Source: an uncultured Pseudomonas sp. (GTDB lineage: Bacteria > Pseudomonadota > Gammaproteobacteria > Pseudomonadales > Pseudomonadaceae). From it: DNA of 64,000 bases. The notes beneath the pieces were generated by a model. That model did not search any database. It was not told the DNA's origin and saw only the letters and a program-made list of their open reading frames with translations. The stretch's first letter is position 1. Every line of letters starts with the position of its first letter. Positions 17,418 to 31,329 of this stretch are shown here, piece by piece. The stretch covers positions 3,410,001 through 3,474,000 of the forward strand of contig NZ_OX044366.1 of assembly GCF_943846705.1 (NCBI RefSeq), read 5' to 3'. The position numbers and the translations under genes are program-made.

Positions 17418-18499
17418 TGAACGCCCGCCTGCTACTTCTGATTACTGCACTTGTTCTGTGCGCCTGCACGCCAGACGATGATGGCTTAGCGCTGCAGGCC
17501 GATTACCTGAAGCGCCTGAGCAACGCCCTGGATGTCGAGCCGGCGGTCAATTTCGACGTTGCCGAGCTGGTTCGCTACCGTCTGTCGGCACGCCGCGAAC
17601 GGCTTATCGAGATTCCCGAGTTACGCATCAGCCTGCTTGCACTGCTGGTTGACGCGCGTCACTGCCCTGCCCTGCAACAACAAATCAGCCAGCGCAACAA
17701 CAGCCTGGGTAAACAACTGACGGCCAGCAGCCGACTGGCTTATGAAGGCGACCTGCTGCGCGCCCTCGACAGCTGTAGCGAATACTTGCGCAAGCAGGAG
17801 CAAGAGGAACTGCGCGGCACCCTGGAGCAACTCGCCCAGGACAAACGCGAGCAGCTGCCGGCAGTATTCTGGAATGCCTTGAATGCCAGCCCAGAGGTTG
17901 AGCGCTACCTGCGCTTTGCCAATCAGGCGTTGCCAGTCGGAGCGCCTGAAGATAGCGCGGCGCAGGATGCCCTGGCCCAGCTCGCGGGCATCGGCAGTGC
18001 TCTGCCCGCTGTTTTACCGCCAAGTGCCGCGCAGTTGGACCCGTTGTTTTTCGCCCTGCACGCCAGTGATCAAGGCGGTCAACTAATCAGCAGTTTGGCC
18101 AGCCTGACCCACAGCCTCAACCAGGCCAGCCAGATGCTGGAAAGCCGTCAGCAGCAAAGGCCCGTCTGCCCCACGGGAAGGGCCACAGAGCGCGGGCGGA
18201 TTCTGCAAAACATCTTCGTCAAGTATTACGCTGGCAGCCTGCAGCCTTATCTGGCGCAGGCAGACCAGCGCGGCCAAGCCTGGAGTGACAGCCTGCGCCG
18301 CCTTGCTCGCGTGGCGCAGGTGCCGAACGCTACCCGCCAGTACCTCGAGCGCCTGAGTGCAGATGAGCACTCGTTATGGGCAGGTTTCCAACAAGCGACT
18401 GTGCGTCATGTGCGCAGCTGGCAAGACCTGCTCAACAGCTGCGGCCTTGCCCCTGGTCAGTCGGGATGGAACGGCAACGCCGCCAACGCCGACCAGTAA
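17417..18499 (+). CDS. DUF3080 family lipoprotein
   Basis: A 360-residue predicted lipoprotein: the signal peptide ends in LCAC with the lipidated Cys at about residue 17, followed by TPDDD, an Asp-rich sequence. The rest is largely alpha-helical with conserved Cys residues (ARHCPAL, LDSCSEYL). I recognise it as the DUF3080 family, which has no known function. The start overlaps the MATE gene stop by one base (TGATG), suggesting a two-gene operon. The 3' end overlaps the convergent cyclotransferase-like gene by 43 bp, an unusually large tail-to-tail overlap but with both frames well conserved in character. Confidence 0.82.
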   Translation: MNARLLLLITALVLCACTPDDDGLALQADYLKRLSNALDVEPAVNFDVAELVRYRLSARRERLIEIPELRISLLALLVDARHCPALQQQISQRNNSLGKQLTASSRLAYEGDLLRALDSCSEYLRKQEQEELRGTLEQLAQDKREQLPAVFWNALNASPEVERYLRFANQALPVGAPEDSAAQDALAQLAGIGSALPAVLPPSAAQLDPLFFALHASDQGGQLISSLASLTHSLNQASQMLESRQQQRPVCPTGRATERGRILQNIFVKYYAGSLQPYLAQADQRGQAWSDSLRRLARVAQVPNATRQYLERLSADEHSLWAGFQQATVRHVRSWQDLLNSCGLAPGQSGWNGNAANADQ

Positions 18500-18912
18500 G
18501 CCTCGGAGAGCAACTCACGGCCGGCCAGCAGATGCGCCAGATAGTCCTTGCTGGGCAGCAAACCCTCTTCGCGAAAGGCCGGGTTGGCGATATACACCCA
18601 AGCCGGCTGCACGCCCTGTAGCGTGACAACGGGCAAGCACTCGCGGCTGTAGTAGATCGGCGTGCCTTCGAAGTGATCCAGCTTGGCGATTTCACCAGCG
18701 TCCTGCAGGCGATAGAGCACGCCTTCCACCTGCCCTTGGCGCGCGTGACGGATATTGGCGTAGGCCCGGCCGGGCGCGCGGTCCATCGCCCGTTTGTTGA
18801 AACACAAGCCATAGCCCGGCAGGCGGCCAGGCATCGCTTCAAGCACCGTCAGGCCGCGCGCCTGCATCCGTGCCGGATTCATGTTTGAACCGTAGGCAAA
18901 ATACCAATCCAT
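18457..18912 (-). CDS. Gamma-glutamylcyclotransferase-like (AIG2 family) protein
   Basis: A 151-residue protein of the gamma-glutamylcyclotransferase/AIG2 superfamily. The N-terminus YFAYGSNMNPARM carries the signature YGSN at about residues 6-9, and the ligand pocket includes LDHFEG around residue 80, containing the probable catalytic acidic residue. Members release 5-oxoproline from gamma-glutamyl peptides or act on gamma-glutamylamines; the substrate here is unknown. Its start overlaps the tusA stop by one base, so it is coupled to tusA on the rlmM-tusA transcript. Confidence 0.83.
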   Translation of the reverse strand: MDWYFAYGSNMNPARMQARGLTVLEAMPGRLPGYGLCFNKRAMDRAPGRAYANIRHARQGQVEGVLYRLQDAGEIAKLDHFEGTPIYYSRECLPVVTLQGVQPAWVYIANPAFREEGLLPSKDYLAHLLAGRELLSEAYWSALAALPFHPD

Positions 18913-19163
18913 CAGTCGAGCTTCTTGCGGATCAGATACAGATAAGTCGTGCCGTCCTCAGCCTGCTCGACCAGCTCATGGCCCAAAAATACGCAGAACT
19001 TGGGAATGTCGCGGCGCGTCGAGGGATCGGTGGCAATCACCTTGAGCAGGCCACCGGCCTGCAGGTTGCGCACTTTGTTGTGCAGCATCATCACCGGCTC
19101 CGGGCAGTTCAGCCCAGTCGCGTCGAGGGTGTCATCGGGAATCACAGGGGTTTGCAAAGACAT
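18912..19163 (-). CDS. tusA: Sulfurtransferase TusA
   Basis: An 83-residue cytoplasmic sulfur carrier. [14 protein letters not shown] carries the active Cys20 in the CPxP motif, which takes persulfide sulfur from a cysteine desulfurase and passes it on for tRNA 2-thiouridine or other sulfur uses. Length and the C-terminal [13 protein letters not shown] strand (here [12 protein letters not shown]) match the family. It lies 43 bp after rlmM and overlaps the next gene by one base. GGAGCCCAC precedes the start. Confidence 0.95.
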   Translation of the reverse strand: MSLQTPVIPDDTLDATGLNCPEPVMMLHNKVRNLQAGGLLKVIATDPSTRRDIPKFCVFLGHELVEQAEDGTTYLYLIRKKLD

Positions 19164-19206
19164 CAGTGGGCTCCAGTAGCAGGCCGCTATTTTCGCGCAA
19201 AAAGGC

Positions 19207-20277
19207 TTATTTACCTAACCGGCGCAAGTGACAGGTCACTTCCTCGCGGTCGTGGTAGAGCTGTTTGCAGGCAATCGACACCTTGATCTTGCGCTCGGCA
19301 AAGCCATCCTCCAGGCGCTGCAACAAACGGCGGACTTCGGCGTAGCGCTGTTTCATCGGCAGTTTCAGGTTAACCACGGCTTCACGGCAGTGGCCTTCGC
19401 CGATCCAGGCTTCCAGTAGCGCGGCACTGCGCGCCGGTTTTTCGACGATATCGCAGACCATCCAGTCCACCGGCTGCTTGGGCTTCCAGGTAAAGCCGTC
19501 AACCATCAAATGCTGCACCAGGCCGGTATCCATCAGGCTTTCAGCCATAGGGCCGTTGTCGATCGCGGTGACCAGCATGCCACGCTTGACCAGCTGATAG
19601 GTCCAGCCGCCGGGAGCCGCACCCAGATCGACACCGGTCATCTCACCGGATAACCGCTCATCCCATTGTTCGCGGGGAATAAAGGTATGCCAGGCCTCTT
19701 CCAGCTTGAGCGTCGAACGGCTGGGCGCTTCACGGGGGAATTTCAGCCGTGGAATGCCCATGGGCCACTGCGCTGAATTGTTGATTTCAGCCATGCCGAC
19801 AAACACTTCACGGCCGCTTTTAAAGGTCAGCAGCAAGCGCGGTTTGCGCTCATCCTCGACCAGCTTGCCGGCCTTAGTCAGGGCATTGCGCAGCGGCGCT
19901 TCAAACTTCTTGCAGAAATTCGACAGCTCTTTGCCGTCATTGGTGTCCAGCACTTCCAGCCACAGGCTGCCAAACACCGGGAACGTAGCCAGATGGCTGA
20001 GCAACACGCTGATGCGGTCGAGTTCCGGCAGGTCGATAAACACCCCGCGCGCCCATTGCCGCGGGAAGATCAGTTGATTGAAGCGAACCCCACGCATCAA
20101 GCGCTCGGCGCCGTCTTCCTCAGTGCAGATAAATTCCGCGCAGGCGGTACTCGGCTTGGCCTTGGCATAACCGGCCACATCCAGGCGCGCAGCATGCTCG
20201 GCGACTTCCGCACACACCTCATTCTCGAAACCGGGGCGGCAGTGCAGTAGCAGTGTATTGATTGCGGGGGTATTCAT
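19207..20277 (-). CDS. rlmM: 23S rRNA C2498 2'-O-ribose methyltransferase RlmM
   Basis: A 356-residue SAM-dependent enzyme that methylates the ribose of C2498 in 23S rRNA. The N-terminal THUMP-like part begins [16 protein letters not shown]. The Rossmann fold SAM motif [13 protein letters not shown] lies near residue 200, and the C-terminal half contains [11 protein letters not shown] with the catalytic Lys of the K-D-K-E set. The start is ATG 20277 with GAGGAG 7 bases upstream; the frame continues upstream for 64 codons but reads through non-coding sequence. It leads the rlmM-tusA-cyclotransferase unit and diverges from acnA. Confidence 0.95.
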   Translation of the reverse strand: MNTPAINTLLLHCRPGFENEVCAEVAEHAARLDVAGYAKAKPSTACAEFICTEEDGAERLMRGVRFNQLIFPRQWARGVFIDLPELDRISVLLSHLATFPVFGSLWLEVLDTNDGKELSNFCKKFEAPLRNALTKAGKLVEDERKPRLLLTFKSGREVFVGMAEINNSAQWPMGIPRLKFPREAPSRSTLKLEEAWHTFIPREQWDERLSGEMTGVDLGAAPGGWTYQLVKRGMLVTAIDNGPMAESLMDTGLVQHLMVDGFTWKPKQPVDWMVCDIVEKPARSAALLEAWIGEGHCREAVVNLKLPMKQRYAEVRRLLQRLEDGFAERKIKVSIACKQLYHDREEVTCHLRRLGK

Positions 20278-20545
20278 CGGGGTTCTCCTCAAGGCGCGCA
20301 TCATAGCCGACTCGGGAACCCTTAGCCCCCGCGACCTGTCCAGTCTTAACCGCTGAGGCTTTGGCAAGTGCCTGTATGGAATCAGGCAAGACAGCGCCAC
20401 GCCATGGCTACAGCGCCGACAAAGACCGTGCTGAACAAGCAACCGCAGATGCGCAGTGCTTGGCAGCATGCCCCGGCAGGGCTAGGGTGAGAGCTCTGCA
20501 GTTATTAATCCGGCTTGCAGCGTGGCAAGCCCAAGGAGATGCGCA

Positions 20546-23290
<2,745 letters not shown>

Positions 23291-23338
23291 CCCGCCTGCA
23301 AAGACTGGCCTAGAGGCCTAACCGCTTATGTGTAAACG

Positions 23339-23367
23339 ATACCGCGCCTGATCAGCGCGGTATTTTC
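23339..23367 (+). terminator. Terminator after acnA
   Basis: A perfect 9-bp stem, ATACCGCGC at 23339-23347 and its complement at 23355-23363, with a 7-base loop and TTT immediately after. It lies about 50 bp downstream of the acnA stop. Confidence 0.8.
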
Positions 23368-23426
23368 TATTCAACTTCTAGCGGCAATGGCCGATCATGT
23401 GACATCGATCAAAGGATTACCCCACC

Positions 23427-24992
23427 ATGCGCAACAACCAGCCTATTACTCAGCGTGACCGCAGCTTCCCCGCGCAGCAGCGACTGATCTCCACCACCGA
23501 CGTCAAAGGGCAGATCACCTACTGCAACGACGCCTTTGTGGCGATCAGCGGCTTCACCCGTGATGAGTTGATTCGTGCGCCGCATAACCTGGTCCGCCAC
23601 CCGGATGTACCGCCAGCCGTGTTCCAGCACATGTGGGACACCCTCAAGCAGGGCAAACCGTGGATGGGCATCGTCAAAAACCGCTGCAAAAATGGTGACC
23701 ACTACTGGGTCAACGCCTACGTCACGCCGGTTACCGAGAACAACCAGGTAATAGGTTTTGAATCCGTACGGGTCAAACCAACCACCGAACAGGTGCGCCG
23801 CGCCGAGGCACTCTATCAGCGCCTCAACAGCGGCCAATCAGCCATTCCGAGCAGCGATCGCTGGCTGCCGGTTCTGCAGAATTGGCTGCCGTTTATCCTG
23901 ATCAGCCAAATTGCTTTCCTCATCGGTGCCTGGCTCGACACCAGCTGGGGCTTTGCCCTCGCCGCCGCTCTCTCGATACCGCTCGGCCTGGCCGGGATAA
24001 GCTGGCAGCAACGCGGCCTCAAACGCTTGTTGGGCATGGCTGAGCAGACCACCAGCGACCCGCTGATTGCCAAGATGTACACCGACAGCCGTGGAGCCGA
24101 AGGTCGCCTGGAGATGTCTCTGCTCAGCCAGGAAGCACGCCTGAAAACCTGCCTGACGCGCCTGCAGGACACCGCCGAGCAACTGACCCTGCAGGCCAAG
24201 CAAGCTGACTCGTTAGCGCACAACAGCTCCGCCGGGCTGGAGCGTCAGCGCAGCGAAACCGATCAGGTTGCCACCGCCATCAATGAAATGGCCGCCACCA
24301 CCCTGGAAGTAGCGAGCAACGTGGCGCGCACCGCCATTGCCACCCAGGATGCCAACCGCTTGACCAGCGCCGGCCGCAGCATTGCCAGCGAAACCCGCCA
24401 GGCCATCCAGCGTCTGTCGCAATCGGTGGGTGATACCGGTGAAACGGTGACCCGCCTGGCCCAAGACAGCAATGAGATCGGCGGCGTGGTGGATGTGATC
24501 AAAGGCATCGCCGACCAGACCAACCTGCTTGCGCTGAACGCCGCCATCGAAGCTGCCCGCGCAGGTGAAATGGGCCGTGGTTTTGCCGTGGTCGCCGACG
24601 AAGTCCGTTCACTGGCACAACGCACTGCTGAATCAACCGGGCAGATTCACCAACTGATTGCCAAGCTGCAGCGCACCGCCGAAGAAGCCGTGACCACCAT
24701 GGAAATCGGCCGTAAACAGGCAGAGGAAGGCGTTGTGCGTGTGCAACAAGCCGATGACGCCCTGGCTGGGATCAGTGACGCCGTGGCCAATATTGCCGAC
24801 ATGGCCGACCAGATCGCCGCTGCCGCCGAGGAGCAGAGCGCCGTGGCCGACGAGGTGAATCGCAGCATCACCACCATCGCCCAGCTCGCCGACCAGACAG
24901 CGGGCGAAGCGCATGACACCGCCCGGCTTAGCGAAGCCCTCACCGCGACTGCTCAAGGTCAGTACGCATTGGTTGAGCGCTTTAACCGCTAA
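23427..24992 (+). CDS. aer: Aerotaxis receptor Aer (PAS-MCP)
   Basis: A 521-residue energy/oxygen chemoreceptor. Residues about 20-110 form an FAD-type PAS domain ([41 protein letters not shown] is Aer-like). One hydrophobic region at about 150-195 anchors it, there is no periplasmic sensor domain, and the C-terminal half is a methyl-accepting signalling hairpin with [20 protein letters not shown] around residues 353-372. It senses redox state and signals through CheA/CheW. GGATTA before the ATG is a modest ribosome site. Its position right after acnA is the arrangement I recall from P. aeruginosa. Confidence 0.93.
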   Translation: MRNNQPITQRDRSFPAQQRLISTTDVKGQITYCNDAFVAISGFTRDELIRAPHNLVRHPDVPPAVFQHMWDTLKQGKPWMGIVKNRCKNGDHYWVNAYVTPVTENNQVIGFESVRVKPTTEQVRRAEALYQRLNSGQSAIPSSDRWLPVLQNWLPFILISQIAFLIGAWLDTSWGFALAAALSIPLGLAGISWQQRGLKRLLGMAEQTTSDPLIAKMYTDSRGAEGRLEMSLLSQEARLKTCLTRLQDTAEQLTLQAKQADSLAHNSSAGLERQRSETDQVATAINEMAATTLEVASNVARTAIATQDANRLTSAGRSIASETRQAIQRLSQSVGDTGETVTRLAQDSNEIGGVVDVIKGIADQTNLLALNAAIEAARAGEMGRGFAVVADEVRSLAQRTAESTGQIHQLIAKLQRTAEEAVTTMEIGRKQAEEGVVRVQQADDALAGISDAVANIADMADQIAAAAEEQSAVADEVNRSITTIAQLADQTAGEAHDTARLSEALTATAQGQYALVERFNR

Positions 24993-25004
24993 AACAGCCA
25001 GCAC

Positions 25005-25033
25005 GCATCTGCAGGCCAATAACCTGCAGATGC
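25005..25033. terminator. Bidirectional hairpin between aer and cti
   Basis: A perfect 11-bp stem (GCATCTGCAGG 25005-25015 / complement 25023-25033), loop CCAATAA, in the 57-bp gap between two convergent genes. There is no T run, so it may stop transcription only partly or protect mRNA ends. Confidence 0.6.
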
Positions 25034-25049
25034 CTCGCCTGCCCCGCCG

Positions 25050-27329
25050 CTACAAATTCTCATAGCGATTCATATCCAGCACACCGGCCTCAACGGGCTC
25101 GGTGTGTTGGATATACGCCGCCATATCGTGGAAATAGCGCCAAAACTCGGGATGCGTGCGGCGAATGCCCCAGCGCTCAACCACCCGCTCGAAGGCAAAC
25201 GCATCACGCGCCTGTTCCAGCGCCGCGACAAACTCCGCGACCTGCGCCACCGGAATATTGAAGATAAAGTTCGGGTAGCTGCTGAGCACCCCCGGATACA
25301 CCGTCAGGCTATCCAGCGCCGGCTGGTAGCGCAGCTCTTCGCCCAACATAAAGGCCACGCTGGTGTGCGCGCGATTGCGCAGCATGCTGTACACCTCACG
25401 CTGGCCATCGGCCATTGCCACCCGCAGCAGGGTGGCCTCCGGAAGCTGATCAATCACCTTGAGTGTGCCTGCCGGCTTCGCTGCCAGGCGGCTCAAGGAC
25501 TGTTCGGCGTACTGCAGTTCGGTACTCAAACCCGCGCGGTGACAATTCGCGCCGCTGCAGCGATTGATCGGGTCAGGCCGGGCATTCAAGCTGCCGTACC
25601 GCTCCAGCAAGGTCTCGACAAAACTGCGTTTGGGGTCGCTGCCGGCCAGCAGCAAGGCACTCGGGGTTTTAGTGTCGATGGCGTGGTAATCGAGCCAGAC
25701 TTTCAGCTTGCCGCTGCTCTGGTACCAATCGCTCAAATAGCCTTTACGCGAGGTGGCCGGCATTAAGCGCAGAAAGTTGACCTCCGCACCGTTGCGAATC
25801 AAATCAAAGTACAGCCGCGTTTGTGCCTGATGGGACACGTTGCCGAATACATCGAAATTGACCACCAACTGGTAATAGGTGCGTTCCAGTAAGGGAAAAT
25901 CCAGCCACCAAATCGTTTGCGGGACTTCACCAATCAGGCCTTTACGCACCGACGCACTGTCATGCTGGCGGAAGATCGACAGCAGCGCGTTGTCGTTACC
26001 GGCCCAGATATGCGACCAGCTTGGCGCAGGCGCGTCGGCATAGCGCCGCATGCGCAGCCCTTCGTACTCATTACGCTTATCGCGGTAGGTGCGCCACAGG
26101 CCGACGAGGTCACTGATGCTATCGAGCTGTCCAGGCATGGCCAGCAGCGCGTTCGCCTGCTCGCGGTACAGCGGGTCGGTGATGTAAAGATCGTGTTGTG
26201 GGTCCTGGAACAGCGTCCAAAAATTATCGCGAATCACATCCGTGGCAATCTGCCCACGGCACACCGGCCCGCGAATAAAGGTGCGCACGAAGTATTCGGC
26301 GTTATCCAGCATGAATTGGTAGCGTGCTTGAGCCGGGATCGCGGCAAAGGTCTCAAACGGATTGGCGCGGCGCTGCAGGCCGTAGCCAGGCACCGCATCA
26401 GCCTGCCAGTTGGTGGCGAAGAACAGCTGCTTGATGCGCGCCAGCTTCGCCGTACTCAGCCCATAGGTAATATGGGTCTTGTGCACGATCACCCCTGGCA
26501 CCGGCATCAGCCGATAGTAGAACTCACTGCCAGGGTCATCATTCGGTCGCCGCGTAGCGATGATGTCCAGCGGCTGGCCACTGGGCGTGCGCGAACGCAC
26601 CAGTTGAAAGAAATGACCTTGCTGGCCCTCGGCGAAATGCAGGTGAGCGAGGAACAAGTGCTCGAACAACCAGCGCGAAACCAACGCCTCGCGGGCACCC
26701 GAGGCGTTCATAAACGCCTCCCAGATAGCAATTTGCTGCGCCTCTGCCGCGGTGGTTTGTTCCGCCGGTTGATCTACCGCAGCGCCCTGCTTCAGCCAAT
26801 TTTGCAGCGTCTGGTAGTCCGTCTCATTCAAACCAGTCACCGCGAACGGCATACCCGCCAACGGATTCTTACCGGCAAATTCGACGAACTCCTGCGGCAG
26901 CGGGCATTGGTTAACCCGCTTGATACTGATGTCCAGCTCGGCCGGCAGTTTTCTATTGGCGGCAAACGGTTGCTGATGGCCCAGCTCCAACATACGCGCC
27001 AGCAGCGCGGCCTGAGTGCCTTGTGACTCCAGCACCGAGGTAAAGCCTTTGCGCTGCCAAGCCTCGGGGTCATGGGCATCAACAAACAAACGCGTGGTGG
27101 CCTGCGCCTGGGTGCGTACACCGTTGTACACCGTGGCCTTGCTCGCGCCGCGCTGCACGCCTTCGCCGCTGCCCAGATTGAGCTGGCAGGCCGCGTCATA
27201 GCAGGCATGGCAAGCCACACAGTGCTGGGTAAAGATCGGTTGAATATCGCGGTTGTAATAGAGCCGTTCGGCCGCCTGTATTGAGCCGACGAACAATACA
27301 CACGCGCTAAACAGTAAGCGGCAGAACAT
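25050..27329 (-). CDS. cti: Fatty acid cis/trans isomerase Cti
   Basis: A 759-residue periplasmic haem protein that converts cis-unsaturated fatty acids of membrane phospholipids directly to trans, a rapid membrane-stiffening response to solvents, heat or heavy metals in Pseudomonas and Vibrio. An N-terminal signal peptide (about 20 residues, ending SIQA/AERL) is followed by YYNRDIQPIFTQHCVACHAC, whose CVACH is the haem c attachment site near residues 36-40. The long C-terminal part has the family segment CSGANCHRAGL with another CxxCH-like motif (NCH after CSGA). The start is ATG 27329 at the signal peptide. It converges with aer and diverges from metH. Confidence 0.93.
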   Translation of the reverse strand: MFCRLLFSACVLFVGSIQAAERLYYNRDIQPIFTQHCVACHACYDAACQLNLGSGEGVQRGASKATVYNGVRTQAQATTRLFVDAHDPEAWQRKGFTSVLESQGTQAALLARMLELGHQQPFAANRKLPAELDISIKRVNQCPLPQEFVEFAGKNPLAGMPFAVTGLNETDYQTLQNWLKQGAAVDQPAEQTTAAEAQQIAIWEAFMNASGAREALVSRWLFEHLFLAHLHFAEGQQGHFFQLVRSRTPSGQPLDIIATRRPNDDPGSEFYYRLMPVPGVIVHKTHITYGLSTAKLARIKQLFFATNWQADAVPGYGLQRRANPFETFAAIPAQARYQFMLDNAEYFVRTFIRGPVCRGQIATDVIRDNFWTLFQDPQHDLYITDPLYREQANALLAMPGQLDSISDLVGLWRTYRDKRNEYEGLRMRRYADAPAPSWSHIWAGNDNALLSIFRQHDSASVRKGLIGEVPQTIWWLDFPLLERTYYQLVVNFDVFGNVSHQAQTRLYFDLIRNGAEVNFLRLMPATSRKGYLSDWYQSSGKLKVWLDYHAIDTKTPSALLLAGSDPKRSFVETLLERYGSLNARPDPINRCSGANCHRAGLSTELQYAEQSLSRLAAKPAGTLKVIDQLPEATLLRVAMADGQREVYSMLRNRAHTSVAFMLGEELRYQPALDSLTVYPGVLSSYPNFIFNIPVAQVAEFVAALEQARDAFAFERVVERWGIRRTHPEFWRYFHDMAAYIQHTEPVEAGVLDMNRYENL

Positions 27330-27493
27330 GAGAGGCGTCTCTAAAAGGGCATAGGCGGCGATTCTAGCTGTCTGCGGCAATGCAAGGCGAACCCATCAAC
27401 ATGAACTAAATTCATGATAAATCGCGAGCGCTGCAAAAGCGTGCAGCTTTGTTATCATCGCCGCCTTTGTTTACGTTACCCAGGTAGCTCTCC

Positions 27494-30400
27494 ATGTCTG
27501 ATCGCAACGCCCGCCTCCACGCTCTGCAGAAGGCTCTCTCTGAGCGCATCCTGATCCTCGACGGCGGCATGGGTACGATGATCCAGAGCTACAAGTTGGA
27601 GGAAGAGGACTACCGTGGCGAGCGCTTCGCCGATTGGCCACAGGATGTCAAAGGTAACAACGACCTGCTGATCCTCAGCCGTCCTGACGTGATCGGCGCC
27701 ATCGAGAAGGCCTACCTCGACGCCGGCGCAGACATTCTCGAGACCAACACCTTCAACGCCACCCAAGTATCCCAAGCCGACTACGGCATGGAGAGCCTGG
27801 TGTATGAGCTGAACGTCGAAGGCGCGCGCCTGGCCCGCAGCGTGGCCGACGCCAAGACCCTGGAAACCCCGGAGCGCCCGCGCTTTGTTGCCGGCGTCTT
27901 AGGCCCGACCAGCCGCACCTGCTCGCTTTCCCCGGACGTAAATAACCCCGGCTACCGCAACGTCACCTTCGACGAGCTGGTAGAGAACTACACCGAGGCA
28001 ACCCGCGGCCTGATCGAAGGCGGCGCGGACATGATTCTGATCGAAACCATCTTCGACACCCTCAACGCCAAGGCCGCTATTTTCGCCGTGCAGGGTGTGT
28101 ATGAGGAGCTTGGTTTCGAACTGCCGATCATGATCTCCGGCACCATCACGGACGCATCCGGGCGCACGTTGTCCGGGCAAACCACTGAGGCGTTCTGGAA
28201 CTCCATCAGCCACGCCAAGCCCATTTCGGTCGGTTTGAACTGCGCCCTTGGTGCCAAAGAGCTGCGTCCGTACCTGGAAGAGTTGGCCGCCAAGGCCAAC
28301 ACCCACGTATCGGCGCACCCCAACGCTGGCCTGCCAAATGCCTTCGGTGAATACGACGAAAGCCCGGAAGAAATGGCCGTGGTGGTCGAAGAGTTCGCCG
28401 CCAGCGGCTTTTTGAACATCGTCGGCGGCTGCTGCGGCACCACGCCTGCGCATATCCAGGCGATTGCCGAGGCAGTGGCCAAGTACAAGCCACGCGCCAT
28501 TCCAGATATTCCCAAGGCCTGCCGCCTGTCGGGCTTGGAGCCGTTCACCATCGACCGCAACTCGCTGTTTATCAACGTCGGCGAGCGCACCAACATCACC
28601 GGTTCGGCCAAATTCGCCCGGCTGATCCGTGAAGACAACTACACCGAAGCCCTCGAAGTCGCCCTGCAGCAGGTGGAAGCCGGCGCTCAGGTGATCGACA
28701 TCAACATGGACGAGGGCATGCTCGACTCGCAGAAGGCCATGGTCACCTTCTTGAACCTGATCGCTGGCGAACCGGATATCTCCCGTGTACCGATCATGAT
28801 CGACTCCTCCAAGTGGGAAGTGATCGAGGCCGGCCTCAAGTGCATCCAGGGCAAGGGCATCGTCAACTCGATCTCGATGAAGGAAGGCGTCGAGCAGTTC
28901 AAGCACCACGCCAATCTGTGCAAGCGTTATGGCGCTGCCGTGGTGGTGATGGCCTTCGACGAAGCCGGCCAGGCCGATACTGCTGCGCGTAAGCGTGAGA
29001 TCTGCCAGCGCAGCTACGACATTCTGGTCAATGAAGTGGGCTTTCCGCCGGAAGACATCATCTTCGACCCGAACATCTTCGCCGTGGCCACCGGTATCGA
29101 AGAGCACAACAACTACGCCGTCGATTTTATCGAGGCCTGTGCGTTTATTCGTGATCACCTGCCCTATGCGCTGACCTCGGGCGGCGTGTCCAACGTGTCG
29201 TTCTCCTTCCGTGGCAACAGCCCGGTGCGTGAAGCCATTCACTCGGTGTTCTTGTATTACGCGATCCAGAACGGCCTGACCATGGGCATCGTCAACGCCG
29301 GCCAGCTGGAAATCTACGACCAGATTCCCAAAGAGCTGCGCGATGCGGTGGAAGACGTGGTGCTTAACCGTACCCCGAACGGCACCGAAGCCTTGCTGGC
29401 CATTGCTGACAACTACAAGGGCGACGGCAGCGTCAAGGAAGTTGAAACCGAAGAGTGGCGTACCTGGGGCGTGGTCGAGCGTCTCAAGCATGCGCTGGTC
29501 AAGGGCATTACCAGCCACATCATCGAAGACACCGAAGAATGCCGTCAGCAGTGTGCCCGGCCCATCGAGGTCATTGAAGGCCCGCTGATGGCCGGCATGA
29601 ACGTGGTCGGCGACCTGTTCGGCGCGGGCAAGATGTTCCTTCCGCAGGTGGTGAAATCCGCCCGGGTGATGAAGCAGGCGGTTGGCCACCTTATCCCCTT
29701 TATCGAGCTGGAAAAGGGCGACAAGCCGGAAGCCAAAGGCAAGATCCTCATGGCCACGGTCAAAGGCGACGTACACGACATCGGCAAAAACATCGTCGGC
29801 GTGGTGCTCGGCTGTAACGGTTACGACATCGTCGACCTCGGCGTGATGGTGCCTGCAGAGAAAATCCTGCAAACCGCGATTGCCGAAAAGTGCGACATCA
29901 TCGGCCTGTCCGGACTGATCACCCCGTCGCTGGACGAAATGGTGCATGTCGCCCGTGAAATGCAGCGTCAGGGCTTTAGCCTGCCACTGATGATCGGCGG
30001 CGCGACCACCTCCAAAGCCCACACGGCGGTGAAGATTGAGCCCAAGTACCAGAACGACGCGGTGATCTACGTCACCGACGCCTCGCGCGCCGTTGGTGTG
30101 GCCACGCAATTGCTGTCGAAAGAGCTGAAAGCCGACTTCGTCGAGCGCACCCGTCTGGACTACATCGAAGTGCGCGAGCGCACGGCCAACCGCAGCGCCC
30201 GCACCGAGCGCCTGAGCTACGCCAAGTCGGTGGAAAACAAGCCCAAGTTCGACTGGGCCAGCTATCAGCCAAGCGTACCGAGCTTTACCGGCGTGAAAGT
30301 GCTGGAGGACATCGACCTTAATGTGCTGGTTGACTACATCGACTGGACGCCGTTCTTTATCTCCTGGGACCTGGCCGGCAAGTACCCGCGCATCCTCACC

Positions 30401-31204
30401 GATGAAGTGGTTGGCGAAGCCGCCACCGCGCTGTTCGCCGATGCTCAGGCGCTGCTGAAGAAGCTGATCGACGAGAAGCTGATCAGTGCCCGCGCCACAT
30501 TTGGTTTCTGGCCGGCCAATCAGGTGAATGACGACGACCTGGACGTCTACGCCGACAACGGCGAAAAACTGGCCACCTTGCACCACTTGCGCCAGCAAAC
30601 CATCAAGCCGGACGGCAAGCCGAACTTCTCCCTGGCCGACTTCGTCGCGCCGAAAGACAGCGGCGTGACCGACTACATCGGCGGTTTTATCACCACCGCT
30701 GGTATCGGTGCCGAGGACGTGGCCAAGGCTTACCAGGACGCTGGTGATGACTACAACTCGATCATGGTTAAAGCCCTGGCCGACCGCCTGGCCGAAGCCA
30801 GCGCCGAATGGCTGCACCAACAGGTGCGCAAAACCCATTGGGGTTACGAGCCCGACGAGGCGCTGAGCAACGACGAGCTGATCAAGGAAGCCTACAAAGG
30901 CATCCGCCCTGCCCCCGGCTACCCGGCGTGCCCGGATCACACCGAGAAAAAGGCCCTGTTTGAACTGCTCGACCCCGCGGCTGAGTTCCACAAAGCCGGC
31001 CGCAGCGGGGTGTTCCTCACCGAGCACTACGCCATGTTCCCGGCGGCTGCCGTCTCCGGCTGGTACTTCGCCCACCCGCAGGCGCAGTACTTCGCCGTCG
31101 GCAAAATCGACAAGGACCAGGTGGAAAGCTACACCACCCGCAAGAAACAGGACCTCAACGTAAGCGAGCGTTGGTTAGCGCCGAATCTGGGGTACGACAA
31201 CTAA
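27494..31204 (+). CDS. metH: Cobalamin-dependent methionine synthase MetH
   Basis: A 1236-residue four-module enzyme transferring a methyl group from 5-methyltetrahydrofolate to homocysteine. In order: the homocysteine domain (residues 1-330) starting [13 protein letters not shown], with zinc cysteines in [10 protein letters not shown] near 309; the folate domain (about 355-620); the cobalamin domain (about 650-900) with [10 protein letters not shown], whose His near residue 761 ligates cobalt; and the SAM-binding activation domain with [15 protein letters not shown] near 1137. All four are intact, matching the usual length of about 1230. The start has AGGTAGCTCTCC upstream. I see no cobalamin riboswitch in the 164-bp gap before it. 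Confidence 0.97.
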   Translation: MSDRNARLHALQKALSERILILDGGMGTMIQSYKLEEEDYRGERFADWPQDVKGNNDLLILSRPDVIGAIEKAYLDAGADILETNTFNATQVSQADYGMESLVYELNVEGARLARSVADAKTLETPERPRFVAGVLGPTSRTCSLSPDVNNPGYRNVTFDELVENYTEATRGLIEGGADMILIETIFDTLNAKAAIFAVQGVYEELGFELPIMISGTITDASGRTLSGQTTEAFWNSISHAKPISVGLNCALGAKELRPYLEELAAKANTHVSAHPNAGLPNAFGEYDESPEEMAVVVEEFAASGFLNIVGGCCGTTPAHIQAIAEAVAKYKPRAIPDIPKACRLSGLEPFTIDRNSLFINVGERTNITGSAKFARLIREDNYTEALEVALQQVEAGAQVIDINMDEGMLDSQKAMVTFLNLIAGEPDISRVPIMIDSSKWEVIEAGLKCIQGKGIVNSISMKEGVEQFKHHANLCKRYGAAVVVMAFDEAGQADTAARKREICQRSYDILVNEVGFPPEDIIFDPNIFAVATGIEEHNNYAVDFIEACAFIRDHLPYALTSGGVSNVSFSFRGNSPVREAIHSVFLYYAIQNGLTMGIVNAGQLEIYDQIPKELRDAVEDVVLNRTPNGTEALLAIADNYKGDGSVKEVETEEWRTWGVVERLKHALVKGITSHIIEDTEECRQQCARPIEVIEGPLMAGMNVVGDLFGAGKMFLPQVVKSARVMKQAVGHLIPFIELEKGDKPEAKGKILMATVKGDVHDIGKNIVGVVLGCNGYDIVDLGVMVPAEKILQTAIAEKCDIIGLSGLITPSLDEMVHVAREMQRQGFSLPLMIGGATTSKAHTAVKIEPKYQNDAVIYVTDASRAVGVATQLLSKELKADFVERTRLDYIEVRERTANRSARTERLSYAKSVENKPKFDWASYQPSVPSFTGVKVLEDIDLNVLVDYIDWTPFFISWDLAGKYPRILTDEVVGEAATALFADAQALLKKLIDEKLISARATFGFWPANQVNDDDLDVYADNGEKLATLHHLRQQTIKPDGKPNFSLADFVAPKDSGVTDYIGGFITTAGIGAEDVAKAYQDAGDDYNSIMVKALADRLAEASAEWLHQQVRKTHWGYEPDEALSNDELIKEAYKGIRPAPGYPACPDHTEKKALFELLDPAAEFHKAGRSGVFLTEHYAMFPAAAVSGWYFAHPQAQYFAVGKIDKDQVESYTTRKKQDLNVSERWLAPNLGYDN

Positions 31205-31222
31205 ACAACTGCTGCGGATAAA

Positions 31223-31266
31223 CACACGGCTGCGGGCGGCTTCATGCTCAGCCCGCAGCCGCTGTG
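31223..31266 (+). other. Strong GC hairpin after metH
   Basis: An 11-bp perfect stem (CGGCTGCGGGC from 31227 to 31237 with its complement 31251-31261), extended by CACA/TGTG (31223-31226 / 31263-31266) across a one-base bulge, starting 18 bases after the metH stop. There is no T run, so it is a transcript-end or attenuation hairpin rather than a classic terminator. Confidence 0.6.
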
Positions 31267-31329
31267 GTTACGCCCTGGTCAGCCAAACAGCACCGGGCAT
31301 TGTTGTCAGTGCGCGAGCCCCCTCCCCTT

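Noticed and set aside
23399..23412. GTGACATCGATCAA, a partial Anr/Fnr-like box before aer
   Set aside because: Only one half-site matches well (ATCAA) and it lies about 15 bases before the start codon, too close for an activator site.
27330..27493. Possible cobalamin riboswitch before metH
   Set aside because: The gap is about 164 bp and no B12-box-like conserved sequence or supporting stems could be seen.
27899..31075. A 1058-residue open frame on the minus strand opposite metH
   Set aside because: It mirrors the full metH coding strand, has His/Gln/Val/Gly-biased sequence without motifs, and arises from high G+C codon bias.
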